A stretch of 13,001 bases of DNA, taken from assembly GCA_021793115.1 (NCBI GenBank), contig JAJYTJ010000108.1, positions 1 to 13,001 on the forward strand, written 5' to 3'. Numbering within the stretch: the stretch's first letter is position 1; each line of letters opens with the position of its first letter. Below the pieces are notes generated by a model, which saw only the letters and a list, made by a program, of their open reading frames with translations, searched no databases and was not told where the DNA came from. Both the position numbers and the translations under genes were made by a program. The stretch comes from Actinomycetes bacterium. GTDB taxonomy: Bacteria > Actinomycetota > Actinomycetes > Actinomycetales > Cellulomonadaceae. Positions 1 through 6,823 of this stretch are shown one piece after another.

Positions 1-38
1 GCTGCCACGGTCGGGGCCTCCTGGCGAATGGGGCGGAT

Positions 39-86
39 GGACGTCGACGTCCTGACGTCACTGTAGTGACTCGATGTCGAGATATC
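39..86. promoter_or_regulatory. Cluster of short palindromes upstream of manC
   Basis: Five palindromic sequences lie nearly end to end: GGACGTCGACGTCC (39-52, perfect), TGACGTCA (53-60, perfect), GTCACT-gt-AGTGAC (57-70), CTCGA-tg-TCGAG (70-81) and GATATC (81-86). They fall in the non-coding leader about 55-100 bp upstream of the manC start. Dyad-symmetric sites are typical of dimeric transcription factors, so this is probably an operator region for manC, for a divergent gene left of the window, or both. No regulator can be named. The palindromes are seen directly; the role is inferred. Confidence 0.4.
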
Positions 87-127
87 CCACCCCGACCGTG
101 CGCCGGGGCGCACCGAGCCGTCCCCGG

Positions 128-133
128 TACCCT
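128..133 (+). promoter_or_regulatory. Candidate -10 box for leaderless manC transcript
   Basis: TACCCT matches the actinobacterial -10 pattern TANNNT. It ends 7 nt before the ATG at 141, so transcription would start at or next to the A of the start codon. No Shine-Dalgarno-like purine run precedes this ATG, which fits leaderless translation. No convincing -35 hexamer is visible. Confidence 0.4.
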
Positions 134-140
134 GTCGGCC

Positions 141-1277
141 ATGCCGGCCGACCGTCCAGGACCAACGCCCTCCGTCGCCCCCGTCGAGGGGTTCCACGCG
201 GTCGTCCCGGCGGGGGGCGCGGGCACCCGGCTGTGGCCGCTGTCGCGCGCCGGACGGCCCAAGTTCCTGCTCGACCTCACCGGTTCCGGGCGCACGCTGC
301 TGCAGGCGACGATCGACCGGCTGCTGCCCCTCACGGGGCCGGGCGGCGTGCTCGTCGTCACCGGCGCGGTGCACGCGGACGCGGTGCGCGGCCAGCTGCC
401 GGAGGTGGGCGCCGACGACGTGCTGCCCGAGCCCTCGCCCCGCGACTCCATGGCGGCCATCGGCCTGGCGGCCGCGGTGCTGGAGCACCGCCACGGCGGC
501 GAGGCCGTGCTGGGCTCGTTCGCCGCGGACCACGTCATCACGGGGCACGACGACTTCGCGCGCGCCGTGCGCGAGGGCGTCGCGGCCGCCCGCGCGGGCT
601 ATGTCGCGACCATCGGCATCGAGGCGACCGAGCCGTCGACCGCCTTCGGGTACGTGCACGCCGGCGGGCCGCTGGGCGTCGCCGAGGCCCCGAGCGCGCG
701 GCACGTCGTCGGCTTCACGGAGAAGCCCGACGCGGCCACCGCCGCGCAGTACCTGGCGACGGGGGAGTACCGCTGGAACGCGGGGATGTTCCTGGCGCAG
801 GCCGGCGTGCTGCTCGACCACCTCGCGGCGCAGATCCCGGGGCTGGCCGCCGGCGTCCGCCGCATCGCGGCGGCCTGGGACACCCCGGCGCGCGACGACG
901 AGCTCGCGGCCACCTGGCCCGGCCTGACGAAGATCGCGATCGACCACGCGATCGCCGAGCCGGTGGCCGCCGCCGGCGGCGTCGCCGTGGTGCCGGGCGC
1001 CTTCGGCTGGGACGACATCGGTGACTTCGCGTCGCTCGCGGCGCTGCTGGCCGCGTCGGGTGCGCGGACGTTGGGCGACGACGACGCGGTGCTGCGCGTC
1101 GACTCCGACGGCGCGCTCGTCGTCACGGGGGGCCGCACGGTCAGCGTCGTCGGCCTGCCGGACGCGGTCGTCGTCGACACCCCGGACGCCGTGCTGGTGA
1201 CCACGCGCGCGCACGCGCAGCAGGTCAAGGCGGCGGTCGACGCCTGGCGGGCGGCCGGCCGCCAGGACCTGCTGTAG
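141..1277 (+). CDS. manC: Mannose-1-phosphate guanylyltransferase
   Basis: This 378-aa protein should transfer GMP from GTP to mannose-1-phosphate, giving GDP-mannose for cell-surface glycans and glycolipids; it acts in the cytoplasm. The nucleotidyltransferase signature VPAGGAGTRLWPLSR is at residues 22-36, followed by PK at 40-41. Further family motifs are FAADHVI near 128-133, FTEKP at 192-196, RWNAGMF near 211-217 and GWDDIGDF near 289-296. It is a single-domain, short-form enzyme: the C-terminal phosphomannose isomerase domain of bifunctional ManC/AlgA proteins is absent. The ATG at 141 was chosen because the signature then sits about 20 residues in and a -10-like box lies 7 nt upstream; an in-frame GTG at 66 would add 25 residues that run through the palindromic leader. 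The next gene starts 13 bp downstream and is probably co-transcribed. The family call is firm; the sugar specificity rests on family resemblance. Confidence 0.9.
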   Translation: MPADRPGPTPSVAPVEGFHAVVPAGGAGTRLWPLSRAGRPKFLLDLTGSGRTLLQATIDRLLPLTGPGGVLVVTGAVHADAVRGQLPEVGADDVLPEPSPRDSMAAIGLAAAVLEHRHGGEAVLGSFAADHVITGHDDFARAVREGVAAARAGYVATIGIEATEPSTAFGYVHAGGPLGVAEAPSARHVVGFTEKPDAATAAQYLATGEYRWNAGMFLAQAGVLLDHLAAQIPGLAAGVRRIAAAWDTPARDDELAATWPGLTKIAIDHAIAEPVAAAGGVAVVPGAFGWDDIGDFASLAALLAASGARTLGDDDAVLRVDSDGALVVTGGRTVSVVGLPDAVVVDTPDAVLVTTRAHAQQVKAAVDAWRAAGRQDLL

Positions 1278-1290
1278 CCGGCGGGCGAGG

Positions 1291-2610
1291 ATGACGGGCA
1301 CGGCGGCCCAGCCCCCCGCGCACGGCGCGCCGAGCGCGGGCGAGCCGGTCTGCGCCGCGCTGCCCCGCGTGCCCTGCGAGGCGGACCCCGTGCCGCCGGT
1401 GACGAGCCTGGTCCCGGTGCCGCAGGACGCCGAGGTGGCGCGGCTGCACGCACTCGTGGCGGCGCGCCGCGACGAGATGGTCGCGCTGCGCCGCGACCTG
1501 CACGCGCACCCCGAGCTCAGCCGCACCGAGGAGCGCACGACGAGGGTCGTCGCGGACCGGCTCGCCGCCGCGGGGCTGACCCCGACGCTCCTGCCGGGCA
1601 CGGGCCTCCTGTGCGACATCGGCCCCGCCGCCACGCGGTCGCGGCTCGTGGCGCTCCGGGCCGACATCGACGCACTCCCGCTCCCGGACACGTGCGGCGA
1701 GCCCTACGTCTCCACGGCGCGGGGCGCCGCGCACGCCTGCGGGCACGACGTCCACACCGCCGCGGTGCTCGGCGCCGGGCTGGCCCTGGCGGACCTCGCG
1801 GCGGCGGGTGAGCTGGTCACGGGCGTGCGGCTCGTCTTCCAGCCCGCCGAGGAGGTGCAGCCCGGCGGGTCGCTCGACGTCATGGACGCCGGCGGGCTGG
1901 ACGGCGTGAGCCGGATCTTCGCGCTGCACTGCGACCCCAAGGTGGACGTCGGCCACGTCGGCACGCGCATCGGCCCGATCACGTCGGCGTCGGACTCGGT
2001 GCACGTGACGCTGCGGGGCCCGGGCGGGCACACGTCACGCCCGCACCTCACGGCCGACGTCGTCTACGCGCTCGGCGCGGTGATCACGCAGGTGCCCGGC
2101 GTGCTCGGCCGGCGGCTGGACCCCCGCTCGGGGGTCAACCTCACGTGGGGCTCGGTGCGCGCCGGCAGCGCGACGAACGCGATCCCCTCGTCGGGCGTGG
2201 TCTCCGGGACGCTGCGCTGCCTCGACGTGCGGGCGTGGGAGCGGGCCGCGGAGGTGTTCGAGGCGGCCGTGCGCGAGGTGGTCGCGCCCTTCGGGGTGGA
2301 GCTCGAGGTGCGGTGCCAGCACGGCGTCCCGCCGGTGGTCAACGAGGAGGCCAGCACGGGCGTCCTCGAGGCGGCGGCGCGCGACGTGCTGGGCGCCGGC
2401 GCCGTGGAGCTCACCGAGCAGTCGCTCGGCGGGGAGGACTTCGCGTGGTACCTCACGCGCGTCCCGGGGGCCATGGCGCGCCTCGGCACCCGGGCGCCGG
2501 GCGGCCGCACCTACGACATCCACCAGGGCGACCTGCGGGTCGACGAGCGGGCGATCGAGGTCGGCTCGCTCGTGCTCGCCCGAGCGGCCCTGCTCGCCGG
2601 CCGCCGCTGA
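1291..2610 (+). CDS. M20D-family amidohydrolase / metallopeptidase
   Basis: The product is a 439-aa metal-dependent hydrolase of the M20D group (AmiA/AbgB/IAA-amino-acid hydrolase type), which removes N-acyl or aminoacyl groups from amino-acid conjugates; the natural substrate is unknown. Family motifs appear in order: RRDLHAHPELS (67-77), ALRADIDALPLPD (121-133), HACGHDVHTA (148-157, with Cys150 and His152 as metal ligands), QPAEE (184-188, Glu187/188 general base and metal ligand), LHCDPKVDVGHVGTR (212-226), GGHTSRPH (245-252, lid domain), GGEDF (380-384) and DIHQ with His411 as the likely last ligand. No signal peptide is seen, so it is probably cytoplasmic. The ATG at 1291 was chosen because the 33 codons between it and the next candidate all end in G or C, as coding sequence here does. 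However, its SD-like GGGCGAGG abuts the ATG, and the GTG at 1390 has GAGG 8 nt upstream, so a 406-aa form is possible. Mycobacteria also carry M20 amidohydrolase genes beside deoD/pmmB nucleoside-salvage genes. Confidence 0.85.
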   Translation: MTGTAAQPPAHGAPSAGEPVCAALPRVPCEADPVPPVTSLVPVPQDAEVARLHALVAARRDEMVALRRDLHAHPELSRTEERTTRVVADRLAAAGLTPTLLPGTGLLCDIGPAATRSRLVALRADIDALPLPDTCGEPYVSTARGAAHACGHDVHTAAVLGAGLALADLAAAGELVTGVRLVFQPAEEVQPGGSLDVMDAGGLDGVSRIFALHCDPKVDVGHVGTRIGPITSASDSVHVTLRGPGGHTSRPHLTADVVYALGAVITQVPGVLGRRLDPRSGVNLTWGSVRAGSATNAIPSSGVVSGTLRCLDVRAWERAAEVFEAAVREVVAPFGVELEVRCQHGVPPVVNEEASTGVLEAAARDVLGAGAVELTEQSLGGEDFAWYLTRVPGAMARLGTRAPGGRTYDIHQGDLRVDERAIEVGSLVLARAALLAGRR

Positions 2611-2737
2611 GCCGGGTCCTGCCCGTCCGGGTGATGGCCCGTCCACCGTTCGGTCCCGACGTGCGGAGCGATGTTCCAATGCGGTAACGGATGCCCCCAG
2701 GGCACCTTCCGTCATCGCCACGGCCCGCGCCGCTCAC

Positions 2738-2751
2738 TAGGGTTGCCAACC
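2738..2751 (+). promoter_or_regulatory. Candidate -10 box and overlapping palindrome upstream of the BMP gene
   Basis: The 244-bp gap between the amidohydrolase and lipoprotein genes is the obvious promoter site for the uptake operon. TAGGGT (2738-2743) fits the actinobacterial -10 pattern TANNNT; no good -35 is recognisable. Overlapping it is the odd-length palindrome GGTTG-c-CAACC (2741-2751), which would cover the predicted transcription start and could be a repressor operator. A GATTGATTG direct repeat follows at 2752-2760. A minor hairpin TGCCC-cca-GGGCA lies at 2692-2704. All assignments are by eye; function is inferred. Confidence 0.3.
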
Positions 2752-2854
2752 GATTGATTGTGGCCGAACGGCCCCCGCCCCCACGGCGGCTCAACGACGC
2801 GTCGCCGTGGGGCGGATCCGGCTCCCGGCCTGGGCACGACAACCAGGAGAGTCC

Positions 2855-3964
2855 GTGAAGAACATTCTGCGCACAGCGGCGATCGCCGCGATCGCCGCAC
2901 TGGCGCTCACCGCATGTGGCGCCGCACCCTCGTCGACCCCGACGGCCGGGAGCACCTCCGGTGGCGCCGCAACGCCGAGCGCCACCCCCATCAACTTCAA
3001 GGCGTGCATCGTCTCCGACCAGGGTGGCTTCGACGACAAGAGCTTCAACCAGCTGTCGTTCGAGGGCGTCCAGAAGGCGACGAAGGAGCTCAACGCCGGG
3101 TTCAAGTACGTCCAGTCGCACGCGCCGACGGACTACGGACCCAACTTGCAGGCCATGGCGACCGAGGGCTGCAACCTCATCTTCTCTGTCGGCTTCAACC
3201 TCTCGGCCGACACCGTGACGGCCGCCCTGGCGAACCCGAACATCCACTACGCGCTCGTTGACGACCCGGCCGACAACAACAACGACGGCAAGACCGACGC
3301 GCCGAACATCAAGCCGATCCTCTACGACACGGCGCAGGCCGCGTTCCTCGCCGGCTACCTCGCCGCGGGCTACTCCAAGACCGGCAAGGTCGGCACCTTC
3401 GGTGGCCAGCCCTACCCGACCGTGACGATCTTCATGGACGGCTTCCTGCAGGGCGTGAAGTACTACGACCAGCAGAAGGGCAAGAACGTCCAGGTCATCG
3501 GCTGGGACGGCAAGAACGGGCAGTTCACCGGCGGGTTCGCCGCCAACGACACCGCCAAGGGCGTCGCGCAGCAGGTCATCGACCAGGGTGTCGACGTGCT
3601 GCTGCCCGTCGGCGGCCCGATCTACCAGTCGGCGCTCGCCGCCATCAAGGACTCGGGCAAGGACATCGCGCTCATCGGTGTGGACGCCGACCAGTACGTG
3701 ACCGACCCGAACGTCGACCCGTACATCCTCACGTCGATCGAGAAGAAGATGGACGTCTCGACGTACGACACCACGAAGGCCGCGGCCAAGGGTGACTTCG
3801 ACCCGACGCGCTACGTCGGCACCCTGGCCAACGGTGGTGTCGACATCGCCCCGTTGCACAACTTCCAGAGCAAGGTCGACCCGGCGCTCGTCGCCGAGGT
3901 GCAGCAGCTCAAGCAGGACATCATCAACGGCAAGGTGAAGGTCACCTCCTACCTGGCCAAGTGA
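2855..3964 (+). CDS. BMP-family (PnrA-like) nucleoside-binding lipoprotein
   Basis: This 369-aa precursor is a substrate-binding lipoprotein of the Bmp/PnrA/Med family, which deliver purine and pyrimidine nucleosides to their ABC transporter. The signal peptide has a short basic start (KNILR), an Ala/Leu/Ile-rich core and lipobox L18-T-A-C21. A Ser/Thr/Pro/Gly/Ala linker (about 22-45) would tether the mature protein to the outer membrane face. The first lobe carries the family motif VSDQGGFDDKSFNQLSFEG (53-71); GTFGGQPYPTV (180-190) and GVDADQ (275-280) are also typical. The GTG at 2855 was chosen because AGGAGA (2845-2850) precedes it at 4 nt and it yields a proper signal peptide; the longer frame from 2807 would hide it. 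The gene is visibly richer in AAG/AAC codons than its neighbours, as expected for an abundant exported protein. D140-x-N-x-D-G-x-x-D148 resembles a calcium-binding loop. It is first in the transporter operon. Confidence 0.93.
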   Translation: MKNILRTAAIAAIAALALTACGAAPSSTPTAGSTSGGAATPSATPINFKACIVSDQGGFDDKSFNQLSFEGVQKATKELNAGFKYVQSHAPTDYGPNLQAMATEGCNLIFSVGFNLSADTVTAALANPNIHYALVDDPADNNNDGKTDAPNIKPILYDTAQAAFLAGYLAAGYSKTGKVGTFGGQPYPTVTIFMDGFLQGVKYYDQQKGKNVQVIGWDGKNGQFTGGFAANDTAKGVAQQVIDQGVDVLLPVGGPIYQSALAAIKDSGKDIALIGVDADQYVTDPNVDPYILTSIEKKMDVSTYDTTKAAAKGDFDPTRYVGTLANGGVDIAPLHNFQSKVDPALVAEVQQLKQDIINGKVKVTSYLAK

Positions 3965-3970
3965 GTCCAC

Positions 3971-4010
3971 CGCTACCGGGGAGGTCGCACCCGCGGCCTC
4001 CCCGGTAGCG
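3971..4010 (+). terminator. 14-bp intercistronic hairpin (attenuator or stabiliser)
   Basis: CGCTACCGGGGAGG (3971-3984) is perfectly complementary to CCTCCCCGGTAGCG (3997-4010), with a 12-nt loop. It starts 6 nt after the lipoprotein stop codon and ends about 40 nt before the ATPase start. There is no U-tract, only TGTCT. Such a hairpin between a binding-protein gene and its transporter genes is commonly a partial terminator or a block to 3' exonucleases that keeps binding protein in excess. The structure is seen; the function is inferred from placement. Confidence 0.7.
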
Positions 4011-4049
4011 TGTCTGCGCACGTCCACCGGGGACCTGAGGATCGGGACA

Positions 4050-5561
4050 ATGAAGCTCGAGCTGCGCGGCATCACCAAGCGCTTCGGCGCGCTGGTCGCC
4101 AACGACCACATCGACCTGACCGTGGAGCCAGGCGAGATCCACTGTCTGCTCGGCGAGAACGGCGCCGGCAAGACGACCCTGATGAACGTCCTGTACGGCC
4201 TCTACCAGGCCGACGAGGGCGAGATCGTCATCGGCGACGCGGTCCAGCACTTCGCCGGGCCGGGCGACGCCATGGCGGCGGGCATCGGCATGGTGCACCA
4301 GCACTTCATGCTCATCCCGGTCTTCACCGTCGCGGAGAACGTCGTGCTCGGCCACGAGCAGACGAAGGGTGTGCGGCTCGACCTCGACGCCGCCCGCGCC
4401 CAGGTGCGCGAGATCGCGGCGCGGTTCGGCTTCCACGTCGATCCCGACGCCGTCGTCGAGGACCTGCCGGTCGGCGTGCAGCAGCGCGTCGAGATCATCA
4501 AGGCGCTGTCGCGCGAGGCGAAGATCCTCGTGTTCGACGAGCCCACCGCGGTGCTGACGCCGCAGGAGACCGACGAGTTCATGGCGATCATGCGCCAGCT
4601 GCGGGACTCCGGGGCGGCGATCGTCTTCATCACGCACAAGCTCCGCGAGGTCCGCGAGGTGGCGGACCGCATCACGGTGGTACGCCGCGGCCGGATCGTG
4701 GGCGAGGCCCACCCGGGGGCGTCGGACGCCGAGCTGGCCTCCCTCATGGTGGGGCGCGCCGTCGAGCTCACCGTCCACAAGGACCCGCCGCAGTACTCGG
4801 ACGCGCTGCTCGAAGTGGCTGGCCTGACCGTCAGCGACCCCAGCGGCGCGGTGCTCGTCGACGACGTCTCGTTCGCCGTTCGGGGTGGTGAGGTGCTCAT
4901 CGTCGCCGGCGTGCAGGGTAACGGCCAGACCGAGCTCGGCGAGGCGCTGGTGGGCCTGACGGCCGCGACGGGCAGCGTCCGGCTCGACGGCGTCGAGCTG
5001 CTCGGCCAGTCGGTCCGGCAGGTGCTCGACGCGGGCGTCGGCTACGTCCCCGAGGACCGCTCCACGGACGGCCTCATCGGCTCGTTCACCGTGGCGGAGA
5101 ACCTCGTGCTCGACCGTGTCGCGGGGCCGCCCTTCGTGCGCGGCGGCGCGCTGCAGCTCGGCGCGCGCGACGAGTTCGCGCGCCGGGCCGTCGAGGAGTT
5201 CGACATCCGCACCCAGGGCATCGGCGAGCCCGCCGGCCGCCTGTCCGGCGGCAACCAGCAGAAGGTTGTCGTCGCGCGCGAGCTGTCGCGCGACCTCAAG
5301 CTCCTCGTCGCGGCCCAGCCGACGCGTGGCGTCGACGTCGGCTCGATCGAGTTCATCCACAAACGGATCGTCGCGGCGCGGGACTCGGGCGTGCCCGTCG
5401 TCGTCGTGGCGACCGAGCTGGACGAGGCGGCCGCCCTCGGCGACCGGATCCTCGTCATGTACCGCGGTCGGGTCATCGGCATCGTGCCGGCCACGACCCC
5501 GTGGGACCAGCTCGGGCTGATGATGGCGGGCGTGGCGCCCGAAGGGACGGTAGCGGCATGA
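4050..5561 (+). CDS. Nucleoside ABC transporter ATP-binding protein (double NBD)
   Basis: The product is a 503-aa cytoplasmic ATPase with two nucleotide-binding domains on one chain, as in the NupO/YufO/RnsB family that powers BMP-dependent nucleoside import. Domain 1 (about 1-235) has Walker A GENGAGKT (35-42), Q-loop Gln84, a degenerate signature LPVGVQQR (139-146), Walker B ILVFDE (159-164) and switch His196. Domain 2 (about 253-500) has a non-canonical Walker A GVQGNGQTEL (287-296) with Gln293 in place of Lys. Its signature LSGGNQQK (398-405) is intact, its Walker B reads LLVAAQP with the DE pair lost, and Glu456 replaces the switch His. This asymmetry is normal for the family and implies one hydrolytic site. 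GAGG (4037-4040) lies 9 nt before the ATG. The stop overlaps the permease start (ATGA), indicating translational coupling. Confidence 0.95.
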   Translation: MKLELRGITKRFGALVANDHIDLTVEPGEIHCLLGENGAGKTTLMNVLYGLYQADEGEIVIGDAVQHFAGPGDAMAAGIGMVHQHFMLIPVFTVAENVVLGHEQTKGVRLDLDAARAQVREIAARFGFHVDPDAVVEDLPVGVQQRVEIIKALSREAKILVFDEPTAVLTPQETDEFMAIMRQLRDSGAAIVFITHKLREVREVADRITVVRRGRIVGEAHPGASDAELASLMVGRAVELTVHKDPPQYSDALLEVAGLTVSDPSGAVLVDDVSFAVRGGEVLIVAGVQGNGQTELGEALVGLTAATGSVRLDGVELLGQSVRQVLDAGVGYVPEDRSTDGLIGSFTVAENLVLDRVAGPPFVRGGALQLGARDEFARRAVEEFDIRTQGIGEPAGRLSGGNQQKVVVARELSRDLKLLVAAQPTRGVDVGSIEFIHKRIVAARDSGVPVVVVATELDEAAALGDRILVMYRGRVIGIVPATTPWDQLGLMMAGVAPEGTVAA

Positions 5562-6823
5562 GCACCGAGCAGGCGACGGTCGACGGGCCGCGGCAGCACG
5601 GCGCACCGGACACGGACGGGAACCGCTGGCGCGAGGCGCTGCGGCGCATCGTGTCCGGCAGCTGGGCGGTGTCGCTCGGGGCGGTGGTCCTGGCGATCCT
5701 CGTGGGATCGATCATGATCGCCGCGACCGACCCGGGGGTCCGGACGGCCATCGGCTACTTCGGCGCGCGGCCCCAGGACACGTTCTCGGCCATCGGGAGC
5801 GCGGTGGGCGGCGCCTACTACGCGCTGTTCCGCGGGGCCGTGTGGGACTTCCAGGCGACCACCTTCGCCAACGCGATCCGTCCGCTGACCGACTCGCTGA
5901 ACCAGGCGACCCCCCTCATCACCGCCGGCCTCGGCGTGGCGGTCGGCTTCCGGGCCGGGCAGTTCAACATCGGTGGCCGCGGCCAGATGCTCATGGCCGC
6001 CGTCGCCGGCGGCTGGATCGGGTTCGGGCTCAATCTGCCCCCGGTGGTCCACATGCTCGTCGCCATCGCCGCCGGGATCGTCGGCGGCGCCATCTGGGCC
6101 GGCATCGCCGGCGTGCTCAAGGCGACCACCGGGGCGCACGAGGTGATCGTCACGATCATGCTCAACTACGTCGCGTTCTACATCCTCGGCTACCTGCTGG
6201 CGACGCCGGGCCTGCTGCAGGCGCCCGGGTCGTCCAACCCGAAGACGGCGCCCATGAAGCCGAACGCGATCATGCCGCACCTGTTCGGACCGACCTTCAC
6301 GCTGCACTGGGGCTTCATCTTCGCGCTGCTGGCCGTGGCGCTGACGTGGTGGCTCCTGGAGCGCTCGAAGCTCGGGTTCCAGTTCCGCGCGGTGGGCGAG
6401 AACCCCGCCGCGGCCCGCGTGGCCGGCATCGACGTCAAGCGCACCACGGTCTACGTCATGCTCGTCGGCGGTGCGCTCGTCGGCCTGGCCGGCGTCACGC
6501 AGGTGCTGGGGACGACGACCACCGGGTTCGGCGACGGCATCGACGCCGGCGTCGGCTTCGACGCGATCACCGTCGCCCTGCTCGGCCGGTCCACACCGCT
6601 GGGCGTGCTGGGGGCCGCCATCCTGTTCGGCGCGTTCCGCGCCGGTGGGGCGACGATGCAGGCGGCCGTCGGCGTGCCGATCGAGATCGTCCAGGTGGTC
6701 CAGGCGCTCATCGTGCTGTTCATCGCCGCGCCGCCCCTGGTGCGCGCGGTGTTCCGGCTCCCGCAACCCGGCTCCCGGCCGCGCCGCTCGGCGCCCGCGG
6801 CGGCGGCGGAGGTGGCGGCATGA
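5558..6823 (+). CDS. Nucleoside ABC transporter permease, subunit 1
   Basis: This 421-aa integral membrane protein belongs to the branched-chain/ribose-type permease family (BPD_transp_2; NupP/YufP-like) and should form half of the nucleoside channel. Hydrophobic segments are apparent near residues 38-57, 117-131, 142-160, 163-188, 196-216, 250-267, 297-318, 335-358 and 377-397. The motif FNIGGRGQ (136-143) and the cytoplasmic coupling loop GENPAAARVAGIDV (280-293) match the family. The N-terminal 35 residues are hydrophilic and the Ala/Arg-rich C-terminal tail is probably disordered. The ATG at 5558 overlaps the ATPase stop (ATGA) and has GAAGGGA about 10 nt upstream, which decides this start over the longer frame from 5501. 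The next permease begins in another ATGA overlap. The neighbouring BMP protein sets the likely substrate as nucleosides. Confidence 0.93.
   Translation: MSTEQATVDGPRQHGAPDTDGNRWREALRRIVSGSWAVSLGAVVLAILVGSIMIAATDPGVRTAIGYFGARPQDTFSAIGSAVGGAYYALFRGAVWDFQATTFANAIRPLTDSLNQATPLITAGLGVAVGFRAGQFNIGGRGQMLMAAVAGGWIGFGLNLPPVVHMLVAIAAGIVGGAIWAGIAGVLKATTGAHEVIVTIMLNYVAFYILGYLLATPGLLQAPGSSNPKTAPMKPNAIMPHLFGPTFTLHWGFIFALLAVALTWWLLERSKLGFQFRAVGENPAAARVAGIDVKRTTVYVMLVGGALVGLAGVTQVLGTTTTGFGDGIDAGVGFDAITVALLGRSTPLGVLGAAILFGAFRAGGATMQAAVGVPIEIVQVVQALIVLFIAAPPLVRAVFRLPQPGSRPRRSAPAAAAEVAA

Noticed and set aside
1261..1290. Terminator between manC and the amidohydrolase gene
   Set aside because: The gap is only 13 bp and holds no hairpin of convincing length, so co-transcription is more likely.
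2453..4171. Minus-strand open frame of 572 codons opposite the BMP gene
   Set aside because: Val/Asp/Arg-rich antisense composition with no recognisable domain. The + strand BMP gene with lipobox and RBS explains the region.
5224..5310. Second ABC domain of the ATPase as a degenerate pseudogene segment
   Set aside because: Loss of Walker A Lys, Walker B Asp-Glu and the switch His is characteristic of this transporter family, and the LSGGNQQK signature is intact, so it is a normal asymmetric NBD.
3942..5606. Minus-strand open frame of 554 codons opposite the ATPase
   Set aside because: Antisense shadow of a clear double-NBD ATPase gene; low-complexity Asp/Arg/His composition.
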